The translations under genes were made by a program, and so were the position numbers. 34,100 nucleotides of DNA from a virus, in IMG/VR virus record IMGVR_UViG_3300025141_012569, positions 1 to 34,100 of that record; one strand, written 5' to 3'. Below the pieces are notes generated by a model. That model saw only the letters and a list, made by a program, of their open reading frames with translations, had not been told where the DNA came from and made no database searches. This document shows positions 21,153-29,263 of this stretch, piece after piece (within the stretch, counting starts at the first letter, position 1; the number at the start of each line of letters is the position of its first letter).

Positions 21153-21971
21153 ATGGCATTTAGACCACCAACTTCTGGAGGGGTTACTATAGATTCAGTG
21201 TCAAATTATAGTTTACTTTCTTCTTCTGCGTCAGATGGAGATTTGGGTGTTACTACAGTGAACGGTGCTTATTGGAAATACTCACAACCTATTTCAATGT
21301 GGATTCCCGCTCATTGGTGGAAAGAAAGTCAAACTATTGCCACTAATACTGATGATGAAAATTTACATTTAGCCCCTACATTAAGTAGGGCAGCTATCAC
21401 AGCTGCTGGTTTTACGGAAACTGATCCAGATGGAGACAAGGTGGCTGATGTTGCAGATGGTGTACAAATTACTAGGTCTTCATCTGGATCAGTGGCAATT
21501 CATTGCGGTCAGTTAAACACTGCTCATAATAACGATAGATTGGGGATTGTCGTAAGAGCGAAACAAACAGGTACAGGGGATATTTCTGGTGGATCACTCG
21601 TGGTGAGATCTATCCCAACGAATGGGCGTCGTGGTGCTCTTAGTTTCGGTGCTGCAAATACAGCTAATGATATTGGTCTTGCCACAACATATAATAGTAT
21701 GGGTAGCGATCATGCAGGCGTACTAAACGTTAATAGCGACTACGATCCAGTTTTTTGGGAGATAGATATGGCTGCATATGAAGCAGCATCAAGTGATGAT
21801 GACTGTACACAATGCTGGACTATCGATGACACGATAGATTCAAGATGTGTTAAAGAATATTCAGACTTTACGACAACAGGTAGTAGTCCAGGTCTTGTTA
21901 GATTTTGGATTGGTCAAGGCTCTACTGGATCTGTGGCTGTTTTAAAGTCTGCAAGTATTTTAGTTTTATAA
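21153..21971 (+). CDS. Virion beta protein (272 aa), possible receptor-binding
   Basis: Begins MAFRPPTSGGVTIDSVSNYS; rich in S, T, G, D and W (YWKYSQPISMWIPAHWW). DGDKVADVADGVQIT could be a calcium-binding loop. Several cysteines near the C-terminus (DDDCTQCW). A possible receptor-binding or capsid-surface lectin-like domain; the family is unknown. Confidence 0.55.
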   Translation: MAFRPPTSGGVTIDSVSNYSLLSSSASDGDLGVTTVNGAYWKYSQPISMWIPAHWWKESQTIATNTDDENLHLAPTLSRAAITAAGFTETDPDGDKVADVADGVQITRSSSGSVAIHCGQLNTAHNNDRLGIVVRAKQTGTGDISGGSLVVRSIPTNGRRGALSFGAANTANDIGLATTYNSMGSDHAGVLNVNSDYDPVFWEIDMAAYEAASSDDDCTQCWTIDDTIDSRCVKEYSDFTTTGSSPGLVRFWIGQGSTGSVAVLKSASILVL

Positions 21972-21984
21972 ATAATTTTTATAT

Positions 21985-22149
21985 ATGTTAGAAACATTAA
22001 AAGTCACACCTCAAAAAGGAAAAACTCAAGGTGATTATTTGGTTTTATTTCAATTTAATGATGGTTCAGATGATGACGTTTCATATTTTAATACCTTGGT
22101 TGAAGTACGCGATCATATACATTCTCAACTGACGAGTTTATCTGAATAG
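21985..22149 (+). CDS. Small protein (54 aa)
   Basis: Begins MLETLKVTPQKGKTQGDYLV. Short alpha/beta, acidic in the middle. It precedes the XhlA-like lysis gene by two bases. Unknown function. Confidence 0.5.
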   Translation: MLETLKVTPQKGKTQGDYLVLFQFNDGSDDDVSYFNTLVEVRDHIHSQLTSLSE

Positions 22150-22151
22150 AT

Positions 22152-22703
22152 ATGAATCCAGACAGGGAACATGAAACCTATTTTAGGAAAAACCCTAAAG
22201 GTAATCACAATACAATGAGTGACGAAACAGCACGTGAGTTGCACAAGCTCAGAGCGGATATTATGAACAAAATTGATGACGAATTAAAAGAGATCCATCA
22301 ATTTCACCTAGGATCAGTCAAGAATGACACTACGGTGCTAGAGCAACTTAAAGCAATAAATAAACAATTAGTTATAATGAACGGCCGAATTGGCAAAAAT
22401 GAAGAACGTGGGCTTAATAATGAAAAAACTAATGAAATGCTCACGGCCAACTTCAACCGAGTGTATGAGGAATATCATAGTCATAGGATTGCCACTAAGA
22501 ACAGCATTGAGCGCTGGAGAGAGTGGATGGTGAGGGGCATTGTGGGAACGCTTTTATTAATTGTTGGAGCGCTTGTACTTTTGGTCTTAGAAAGAACAAA
22601 AGTAATTGATTTGTCTGAAAGAAGTTCCGATACTGCGCAGGTTGATATAGCACAGGTTGTAGAAGAATTAAGAAATTTAGAATTAGTTGAACAATATGAT
22701 TAA
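22152..22703 (+). CDS. XhlA-like membrane-anchored coiled-coil protein
   Basis: 183 aa. A charged coiled-coil region (about 24-120) is followed by one hydrophobic segment (residues 127-147, WMVRGIVGTLLLIVGALVLL) and an acidic tail. The layout recalls XhlA-type holin-associated proteins, though longer. It is the first gene of the lysis cassette. An alternative start at residue 22 (22215) would shorten the N-terminus. Confidence 0.65.
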   Translation: MNPDREHETYFRKNPKGNHNTMSDETARELHKLRADIMNKIDDELKEIHQFHLGSVKNDTTVLEQLKAINKQLVIMNGRIGKNEERGLNNEKTNEMLTANFNRVYEEYHSHRIATKNSIERWREWMVRGIVGTLLLIVGALVLLVLERTKVIDLSERSSDTAQVDIAQVVEELRNLELVEQYD

Positions 22704-22806
22704 AAAAATTCGTAACAAAAAAACAGGAAAAATAAAGATTTATAAAAAGAAAAAGAAAAAAAAACCTAAAAAGAAAATATATAATTCAAGTAAACGACTA
22801 GCTTAG
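22696..22806 (+). CDS. Very Lys-rich 36-aa peptide
   Basis: About half of the 36 residues are lysine, with almost no acidic residue. The ATG at 22696 lies within the end of the previous gene, and the stop TAG is one base before the endolysin start. Both ends fit the junction rules of this genome, which supports translation. It could disturb membranes, bind DNA, or be a basic partner of the acidic XhlA-like tail. Confidence 0.45.
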   Translation: MIKKIRNKKTGKIKIYKKKKKKKPKKKIYNSSKRLA

Positions 22807-22807
22807 T

Positions 22808-23413
22808 ATGGCTAAAAAAGTTTTTTCATTAATTTGCCCTATTCCTCGAAAATTTTTAACCAAGGGAGATACCTGTACTGTAAATCAATTATTTGGTGAA
22901 AATAGGAATGCACTCTTTTATGGCCCTAAAGGGCATCAAGGGATAGATATCCGTACAAAAGGACCAATTAAGTGGATATATCATAACCTAAAGGGTTACA
23001 CCCGAGCAAAGAGGGAAAAGCCTGAGGAGAACGGATTGATCCCGATTAAAGCAATGCACGATGGTTATATAGTTTCAGGACATAATGATAACAAAAGAAA
23101 AGGTATTTACATGAAAATTAAGTCTGGAGATTTTGAATCGTTTTACTTCCATTTAGATGAACTAAGAATTTGGAAGAGTGATGGCAAAACGAGCACTTGG
23201 GAGACAAAAAGAGGGAAAGATTTTGTAAAAGCGGGGACTATTATAGGTTGGGCAGGTAACACTGGTAGATTTACAACAGGGGCCCACCTACACATTGAGT
23301 TAAGGAAAAAAGGGAAGAGAATAAACCCAATGCCGTACTTCCGAGATGGTGTGAAGTATATAAGAGCAGAGTTTACAAGGAAAAGAGTATTCTTAAATGG
23401 GAAAGAAATATGA
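22808..23413 (+). CDS. M23 peptidase endolysin
   Basis: 201 aa. A zinc endopeptidase with canonical M23 ligands: H43 and D47 (GHQGIDI), H115 (FHLDEL) and H160/H162 (GAHLHIEL). It lacks a signal peptide, so it should need a holin to reach peptidoglycan and cut the cross-link peptide. It lies between the XhlA-like/Lys-rich and holin-like genes, a complete lysis cassette. Confidence 0.9.
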   Translation: MAKKVFSLICPIPRKFLTKGDTCTVNQLFGENRNALFYGPKGHQGIDIRTKGPIKWIYHNLKGYTRAKREKPEENGLIPIKAMHDGYIVSGHNDNKRKGIYMKIKSGDFESFYFHLDELRIWKSDGKTSTWETKRGKDFVKAGTIIGWAGNTGRFTTGAHLHIELRKKGKRINPMPYFRDGVKYIRAEFTRKRVFLNGKEI

Positions 23414-23613
23414 AATTCTTAAAAGAAGAGTGGAAAGACTATCTACGCAGTGCTTTGATGACTTTTATTGCAGGTTTTGCAACAGAAATTTTGATGCATC
23501 TAGATGATATTACAATAGAGACCATAAAAGATGGATCGTGGTTTGGTATCCTTTTTGTCGCAATAAGAACAGGGATAAGAGCTTTGTTTCAGCTTTACTT
23601 AGAAAAAAAATGA
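23410..23613 (+). CDS. Holin-like small membrane protein (67 aa)
   Basis: Two hydrophobic stretches (about 14-29 and 43-60), short charged ends, and a Lys-rich C-terminus (QLYLEKK). It overlaps the endolysin by ATGA. Size and location suit a holin; the hydrophobic spans are modest, so a membrane-active amphipathic protein is an alternative. Confidence 0.6.
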   Translation: MKFLKEEWKDYLRSALMTFIAGFATEILMHLDDITIETIKDGSWFGILFVAIRTGIRALFQLYLEKK

Positions 23614-23756
23614 CTTCCTTTTGACGGGTTCCCGATGGCTCTACGGGTACACGTAGTACGGCCTTCGGCCTAAGAATGCGCTTTGGGAGGTCTTGATACA
23701 TTTTGTGTCTCCTTGGGCGTGATACTTCACGCTCAGAGGGAATATAATATTGATTT
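23614..23756. other. Hairpin-rich region between lysis and adaptor genes
   Basis: CTACG (23641-23645) with CGTAG (23652-23656), GGCC (23660-23663) with GGCC (23667-23670), and GCGTGA (23717-23722) with TCACGC (23727-23732). A TATAAT at 23743-23748 lies 9 bases before the next start but lacks a consensus -35. It is likely an operon boundary, a mix of terminator and weak promoter. Confidence 0.45.
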
Positions 23757-24926
23757 ATGCCTATTTCACTAACAAACGTAAAATCAAATCTAGCTGGAAT
23801 GCTTCATATCACAGATACAGGAAAGGTGGCTAACATTACTAACCTCCTAAACCGTACTGCTCGTGAAGTGTTGCATGATATAGATTTTGAAGAGACCAAG
23901 CGCCGAACAACAACAGCAACGACAATTTATGACAAGGTGTATGACTACTCAGCACCTTCGGATCTAAAGATGGATAAAGTCCTAGATATTAGAAAACAAG
24001 TAAGAAGAAGTGGGACAGACAGATTTTCACAATCTCAATCTGTAGGGTTTGACCTTGTTAAGGTAGACAACACATTTAGTGTTCAGTATGTAAATGGCAC
24101 TAAAACTCTTAGGATTGCAAAGCAAGTAGGAAATACTATCCTTGTAGATGCGCTAAATGCTACAACTGGTTGGGCAGTAGGGAGTGATGCAACTAATTTA
24201 ACAAAAGATGGCAATAACTATATATCTGGTGATGGTTCATTAAATTTTGATCTTAGTGGGGCTACAACTGCAGGGTATATTGAGAGTAGTTCAATTACAG
24301 CCGTGGATCTTTCTGATGGTGAAGATATTGGATCGTTCTTTACTTGGGTTTTTCTTCCAAGTGGGTCTGCAGTTACTAATCTAATTCTTAGATGGGGTGA
24401 TGATAGTACAAATTATTGGAGTGATACTGTGACAAGTGGACATTTTGAGTCATTTAAAGATGGTTGGAATTTAGTTCGTTTTGATTGGAATGGTGCAACG
24501 CAGACAGCAAGTCCAACTTCAAGTTCAGTGAATTATTTACGGTTTACAGTAACCTATGACGGTACTGCTGACACTGATATTAGATTAGACAACATTACAT
24601 TTAGTACAGGTGAACTTTTCGAAATAGATTATTACTCTGACCGAATCTTCCAAAATTCATCTGGTTCTTATATTGAATCTACTAGTTCTGATGATGATAA
24701 TCTTATGCTAGAAGGATACTCAGCAAATATTTTTATCTACAAAGCTGCAGAAATGGCAGCACAACAAATTCAAGAACAGGGTGGTTCTGCAGATGTTCAG
24801 TACTTTCAACAACAGTATGAAAAAGCCAAAAGAAGATATAAACAACAGTACTTATCTGAAGCAATAAGACCAAGAAGTACATACTACAGTTTAAATAGAC
24901 GCTCACCAGCTAAATTCTTACCATAA
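23757..24926 (+). CDS. Head-tail adaptor with inserted jelly-roll domain
   Basis: 389 aa. The N-terminal helical part (about 1-80: NITNLLNRTAREVLHDIDF, then VYDYSAP) and the C-terminal helical part (about 325-389: NIFIYKAAEMAAQQIQEQGG, then tyrosine/arginine-rich helices) together match podovirus head-tail adaptor proteins. Between them lies a beta jelly-roll (about 130-285; GSLNFDLSGATTAGYI, FTWVFLPSG, NLILRWGDDSTNYWSD, DGWNLVRFDWNGA) resembling carbohydrate-binding or decoration modules. So an adaptor ring may display a sugar-binding domain at the neck. Confidence 0.7.
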   Translation: MPISLTNVKSNLAGMLHITDTGKVANITNLLNRTAREVLHDIDFEETKRRTTTATTIYDKVYDYSAPSDLKMDKVLDIRKQVRRSGTDRFSQSQSVGFDLVKVDNTFSVQYVNGTKTLRIAKQVGNTILVDALNATTGWAVGSDATNLTKDGNNYISGDGSLNFDLSGATTAGYIESSSITAVDLSDGEDIGSFFTWVFLPSGSAVTNLILRWGDDSTNYWSDTVTSGHFESFKDGWNLVRFDWNGATQTASPTSSSVNYLRFTVTYDGTADTDIRLDNITFSTGELFEIDYYSDRIFQNSSGSYIESTSSDDDNLMLEGYSANIFIYKAAEMAAQQIQEQGGSADVQYFQQQYEKAKRRYKQQYLSEAIRPRSTYYSLNRRSPAKFLP

Positions 24927-24927
24927 T

Positions 24928-26739
24928 ATGAGTAAATACCAGGTAGTTAGCCAATTTATTGGATACGAAAACAAAAAAGAGGTTACTAACCAGCAGCCAG
25001 GTATTTTGGTTACAGGGAGTAAGAACGTGGTTAGTACAGACGGTGACACTGTGGCAATTAGAAAGGGCTACTCCTTACTTGGCTCGGCTAATGCAACACT
25101 CAACCCCATTGAAGCAAGTTATGAGTGGCAGAAGCTCCGTATAGGACAACTTGCATTAAGATCTTATGATGATGAATTAGAAGTATTCTTTAGCTCTGAC
25201 ATTGGAGAAACAGGATCTTGGACTGGTACTGATGATTGGATAAGAGTTGCCGACAGTTGGTCAGCAGTAGATTTCAACTTTGCACCGATTTATAACTCTA
25301 CCGAATCTGATGATACCTTACTTTTTGTTAATGGTGATGCAAATGTTTATGAATGGTCTGGTGGTATTGCTGAGATTGCAAGTGTAACTGCAAATACTAT
25401 TACTAAAGAAGGTTCTGCTTCTTGGTCAGCAAGGGGCTTCTTTACCAGTGGTACGCGAAGAGTCGTCATTGGGGGAACAGCTTATACATACACAGGTGGA
25501 GAAACTACAGATACCCTCACAGGGGTTACTCCTGATCCATCTGTTGGTGGGGTTGTTGATGGTGATATTGCTGTACAACAATTTAGGACTAACTCAAATT
25601 CACCTGCTAGCGGCGTAGAAAATGATCTTGTTGAAGTACTAGATAACCAAGTATTTGTGGGGTCATTAAATAGTAGACAAATTTATGTATCTGCTAACGA
25701 TGATTATACAGATTACACTTTTAGTAGCCCTCGCCTTCCTGGAGAAGGAGCCCTTCTTACACTTGATGCTCCTCCTGTGGGCTTTGATGTCTCTACTGAT
25801 GGTGATGGGGAGAAGTTTCTTCGAATAAGTGCTGGTAAAGATTTCTGGTATCAAACAAAGTTTGTACTTTCGGCTGATCTTACTAAAGAGAATCTAAATA
25901 TTGTTCCTCTAAAAAACAGTCCATTACAAGGTGCTGTCAGTCAGTCTGCAATAGGGAAGATCAAAAACTTTACTGTGTTCATTAGTAATGAGCCCACATT
26001 GGACTTTTTAGGGCGAGTGCAGGATGTAAATACTCCTCAATCCAAACCGATAAGTGATCGAATCAAAGCTGATTTTGATAGTTACAATTTTACTGGGGCT
26101 CATGTGAAGTACTACAAAAATAATTTGTACATTGCTGTTCCTGAAGAATCCAAGTTGCTTGTTTACAATGTAGAAAAAGGTTTTTGGGAAGCACCATGGG
26201 ATATGCCAGCAGGGAGACTAGCTATTATAGGCTCTGATCTATGTTTACATAGTAACGTAGTCCCTGAGACATATAAGCTTTTTCAAGGATATAACGACAA
26301 TGATAATGCAATCAATGCAATAGCACGGTTTAGCTATATGAACTATGGAGATCGTGTGAGTCTGAAATCTCATACCGAAACATACTTGGAAGGGTATATC
26401 GGTACAAGTACAGAATTAACTCGTAAAGTTCTATTGGATTATGAAGGTTACACTGCAACATCCACAGAAACGATTGAAGGTGATGATGCGAATATTATTT
26501 TTACTTCTAATATTGGTGGGGCTCTTGGTAAACAAAGCTTGGGTAAACAACCTCTCGGAGGAGGAAATGCTCAGTCAGAAGTCAGTAAATTTAGAGTAAT
26601 TCATACTGAACAACGGCAAGACTTCTATGAAGAACTCTATGAATTTAGTACGAATGATATTGATTTTCAATGGGAAATAATTGCCTTTGGTAGCGACGTT
26701 ACACTTTCAACTAATAAACCAGTAGACATTAAAAAATAA
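24928..26739 (+). CDS. Tail stabilisation / hub-like protein (603 aa)
   Basis: A large beta-rich protein with repeated strand blocks (WQKLRIGQLALRSYDDELEV, VNGDANVYEWSG, KYYKNNLYIAVPEESK) like the beta-propeller tail-stabilisation proteins of short-tailed phages. It directly follows the adaptor (TAA-T-ATG). It would close the portal and bind the fibres. Name given by analogy of order and fold. Confidence 0.65.
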   Translation: MSKYQVVSQFIGYENKKEVTNQQPGILVTGSKNVVSTDGDTVAIRKGYSLLGSANATLNPIEASYEWQKLRIGQLALRSYDDELEVFFSSDIGETGSWTGTDDWIRVADSWSAVDFNFAPIYNSTESDDTLLFVNGDANVYEWSGGIAEIASVTANTITKEGSASWSARGFFTSGTRRVVIGGTAYTYTGGETTDTLTGVTPDPSVGGVVDGDIAVQQFRTNSNSPASGVENDLVEVLDNQVFVGSLNSRQIYVSANDDYTDYTFSSPRLPGEGALLTLDAPPVGFDVSTDGDGEKFLRISAGKDFWYQTKFVLSADLTKENLNIVPLKNSPLQGAVSQSAIGKIKNFTVFISNEPTLDFLGRVQDVNTPQSKPISDRIKADFDSYNFTGAHVKYYKNNLYIAVPEESKLLVYNVEKGFWEAPWDMPAGRLAIIGSDLCLHSNVVPETYKLFQGYNDNDNAINAIARFSYMNYGDRVSLKSHTETYLEGYIGTSTELTRKVLLDYEGYTATSTETIEGDDANIIFTSNIGGALGKQSLGKQPLGGGNAQSEVSKFRVIHTEQRQDFYEELYEFSTNDIDFQWEIIAFGSDVTLSTNKPVDIKK

Positions 26740-26758
26740 CTTAACTTAGCGATATATG

Positions 26759-27349
26759 CTATTTAGCATCGAACAATTTATGACAAGGTTTACAAAGCTG
26801 TCTCCAGTCTTCTCTGATTCTCAGGTATTCTCCGCTAATGTTAGCCCAATCAAAAAACCTTTTCTTGCTTTGTGGCAAGGTGTCAAGGCCACAATCTTCG
26901 CAATGATTAGCAGAGCCAAAGTGGTATCTTACCCATTTGTGTTTTACGTTGTAAGAGGCATCATCACCTTTCCAAATGTAATTATTCTCATTTCTGTTTT
27001 TTTTACCAAAACAGGTTTTAGAACAAAAGCGTGGGTTACCAATCGCAAAGGCAGACAATTTCGCAAAAATTTTTTTACCACAGTGTTCACAAGGAAAATA
27101 CTTTCTTCGTCTTTCCCGTTTCCAACCACACTCTTTAGAGCAACACCTTATTTTGTATTTTCTTTTTTCTCTGGATTTCGGAATTTTAAAAACCTTGGTA
27201 CAGATAATACAATTCTTAGTTATGCTATTTTTTCTCGAATCGATTGCACACTGTTTAGAGCAATTTTTCCTTTCGTTTCGTTTATTGTAGGGGCAATCAA
27301 AGGTTGTTTTACATGTTTTACACTTAAGTTTTACTGGCGGTTGAGCCAT
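26759..27349 (-). CDS. Minus-strand HNH endonuclease with zinc fingers
   Basis: 196 aa, encoded against all neighbours. Three tandem treble-clef fingers (C10/C13 with C30/C34; C47/C50 with C70/C74; C87/C90 with C109/C113) precede an HNH-like core: C150/C153, FFDWANISGEY (W168, N170), and CKPCH (C186, C189, H190). The WANISGEY form is a known phage HNH variant. The orientation and its insertion between two tail genes indicate a homing-type mobile gene. An overlapping plus-strand frame of 209 codons is its shadow. Confidence 0.85.
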   Translation of the reverse strand: MAQPPVKLKCKTCKTTFDCPYNKRNERKNCSKQCAIDSRKNSITKNCIICTKVFKIPKSREKRKYKIRCCSKECGWKRERRRKYFPCEHCGKKIFAKLSAFAIGNPRFCSKTCFGKKNRNENNYIWKGDDASYNVKHKWVRYHFGSANHCEDCGLDTLPQSKKRFFDWANISGEYLRIREDWRQLCKPCHKLFDAK

Positions 27350-27388
27350 AAAAATAAATTAATAATTAATAACAACATTATATAACGT

Positions 27389-29047
27389 ATGTGCGCAGAC
27401 TTCCACCAATTCGTTCAGCTACAAGATTTATTCTTGGCTGGATCAGGTATCTCAACAACAGATACAACAATAGTACTTAAGTCGATGAAATTTGCCGTTA
27501 GTAACGATACAGTTGTCATGGCTGATTTTGGGGACACAGGATACGGTGTTTTAGAGCCAGGTACTGCAAGAGAAGAAAACATTTCTTTTACAGGAATAAC
27601 CCAAAATGGAGATGGGACGGCAACACTTACTGGTGTAACTCGGGGATTAGACTTCGCTGCACCCTATACTAATGTCGCTGCATTGCAAAAATCCCATGCA
27701 GGAAACAGTCTATTCAGGATCTCTAATTCAGCTCCATTCTATAATGAACTTGGTGCTAAGGATAATGACGAGACAGTTACAGGTACGTGGACTTTTACAA
27801 ACCCACAATATCCAAAAATGGATAGTGCTGTAGCGGCACCAACTGATGATGAACAGCTAGCCACCAAAAAGTACGTAGACGATACTGCTGGTGGAACTCC
27901 AGTAAGTATTAATCGTATTGTAGTAGCTGCTACTGCAGGTGCAACTATTACTGATGGAGACTGTGTATACCTTGATGAAACTGATAATGAATGGAAGCTA
28001 GCTGATGCTAGTGCTACAGCTACAAGTGAGAATGTTCAATTAGGTATTGCTCAAGGTGCAGGAACAGATGGTAATGCTATTACTGGAGGAGTTCTACTAT
28101 CAGGTAGGGACAATGCACAGAGTGGCTTCTCAGCAGGGGATGCTGTGTTTATTTCTGATACTGCTGGTACTTTATCTAATTCTGCGGGTACAAAAAGTGT
28201 TCAAGTAGGACAAGCGGTATCTGCCACAGAGGTTGATTTTACTCCTTCATATTATAAATCTGTTGCTACTGCTGATGAAAAGGCTGCTATGGCAGGGACT
28301 AGTGGAACACCAAGTACAAGTAATAAATTCGTTACAAATGATGATACGAGCGCAACTAGCTCAGCGAGTAAATTAATCAGAGCCAATGCTAGCGGTGATA
28401 TTGCTGATGAATTTCTAAATCTTACGATAGCAGGAGATACTGTTTACTCTGATGGGGCAGATTTGACTAGATTACCAATTGGGACTGCTGGGCAAGTCTA
28501 TACAGTAAATAGTGGAGCAACAGCTCCAGAATGGGCTACTGCTGGGGGGGATCTAATTGATTCTGATTCAACTGCGACTACAGTTGCAAATACAGCCTCA
28601 GAGACTAGTCTGTATTCTGTAAGTATCCCAGCCAACACTCTAGGCTCCGCTAATGCTGTGATGGTAGATATGGATGTAAGCAGTTATGGAGCTTTATCAG
28701 GGGATACTCAAACTTTTAGACTAAAGTATGGGAGTACTACTGTTGCAACATTTAATCTAACAGTTGGGGCTGCTAATATTACTACGACATCAGGTAGGAT
28801 TATTGCTAAGCTTTTCGGAGATGGGGGTACAAGTGCACAGTCAGGTTCAATTAGGGCAAATATTGTCGATCCAGAGGCAGAAACAACTGCGAATGCTTCC
28901 CATCGCTTACATGGTTATGCGTCTGGAACTGCAGCAGAAGATAGCACAGGGGCTCTTACACTAGATATAACAATAGATTCTTCAGGCACTTCAGCAACAA
29001 ATACAATTACAGTAAGAAACGTCATTGTTCAAACAATTAAAGCTTAA
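27389..29047 (+). CDS. Tail fibre protein (552 aa)
   Basis: An N-terminal attachment part (about 1-130), a TWTF-type start of the shaft (about 130-165, then DEQLATKKYVDD), a Gly/Ala/Thr-rich shaft, and a C-terminal beta domain (ANTLGSANAVMVDMDVSSYG... to TVRNVIVQTIKA) that likely forms the receptor-binding tip. It is followed by a hairpin terminator. Probably a trimeric fibre. Confidence 0.8.
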   Translation: MCADFHQFVQLQDLFLAGSGISTTDTTIVLKSMKFAVSNDTVVMADFGDTGYGVLEPGTAREENISFTGITQNGDGTATLTGVTRGLDFAAPYTNVAALQKSHAGNSLFRISNSAPFYNELGAKDNDETVTGTWTFTNPQYPKMDSAVAAPTDDEQLATKKYVDDTAGGTPVSINRIVVAATAGATITDGDCVYLDETDNEWKLADASATATSENVQLGIAQGAGTDGNAITGGVLLSGRDNAQSGFSAGDAVFISDTAGTLSNSAGTKSVQVGQAVSATEVDFTPSYYKSVATADEKAAMAGTSGTPSTSNKFVTNDDTSATSSASKLIRANASGDIADEFLNLTIAGDTVYSDGADLTRLPIGTAGQVYTVNSGATAPEWATAGGDLIDSDSTATTVANTASETSLYSVSIPANTLGSANAVMVDMDVSSYGALSGDTQTFRLKYGSTTVATFNLTVGAANITTTSGRIIAKLFGDGGTSAQSGSIRANIVDPEAETTANASHRLHGYASGTAAEDSTGALTLDITIDSSGTSATNTITVRNVIVQTIKA

Positions 29048-29055
29048 CCTTTTAA

Positions 29056-29076
29056 GCCCCATCATCTTGGTGGGGC
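29056..29076 (+). terminator. Hairpin after the fibre gene
   Basis: GCCCCA (29056-29061) pairs with TGGGGC (29071-29076) with a 9-base loop; only a weak T tract follows (ATAT), so partial termination at best. Confidence 0.5.
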
Positions 29077-29099
29077 ATATAAAGATTAACCCTACTTAT

Positions 29100-29261
29100 A
29101 TGCAAATAGACCAACCAGAACTAATAATTAACCAGCTCCAAGCTCCAGGTTTTACTCCTTTAAAAGAGGAGGTAACTGTGATCACACCAGACAAGTTAAT
29201 AGAAAAGACACAAAAGAACTTACAAATGTTGGAGCAATTAACAGGCTTTAACCTACAATAA
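29100..29261 (+). CDS. Small protein (53 aa) after the fibre
   Basis: I chose ATG 29100, after the hairpin, over an earlier in-frame start at 29025 that would overlap the fibre gene and the hairpin. MQIDQPELIINQLQAPGFTP then a helical end. Two bases before the next gene. Possibly a fibre accessory or chaperone by position; unknown family. Confidence 0.5.
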   Translation: MQIDQPELIINQLQAPGFTPLKEEVTVITPDKLIEKTQKNLQMLEQLTGFNLQ

Positions 29262-29263
29262 TT

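Noticed and set aside
26756-27385. Plus-strand 209-codon frame at the HNH gene
   Set aside because: It is antisense to a gene with twelve correctly spaced finger cysteines and an HNH core; its own product is low-complexity F/S/T-rich.
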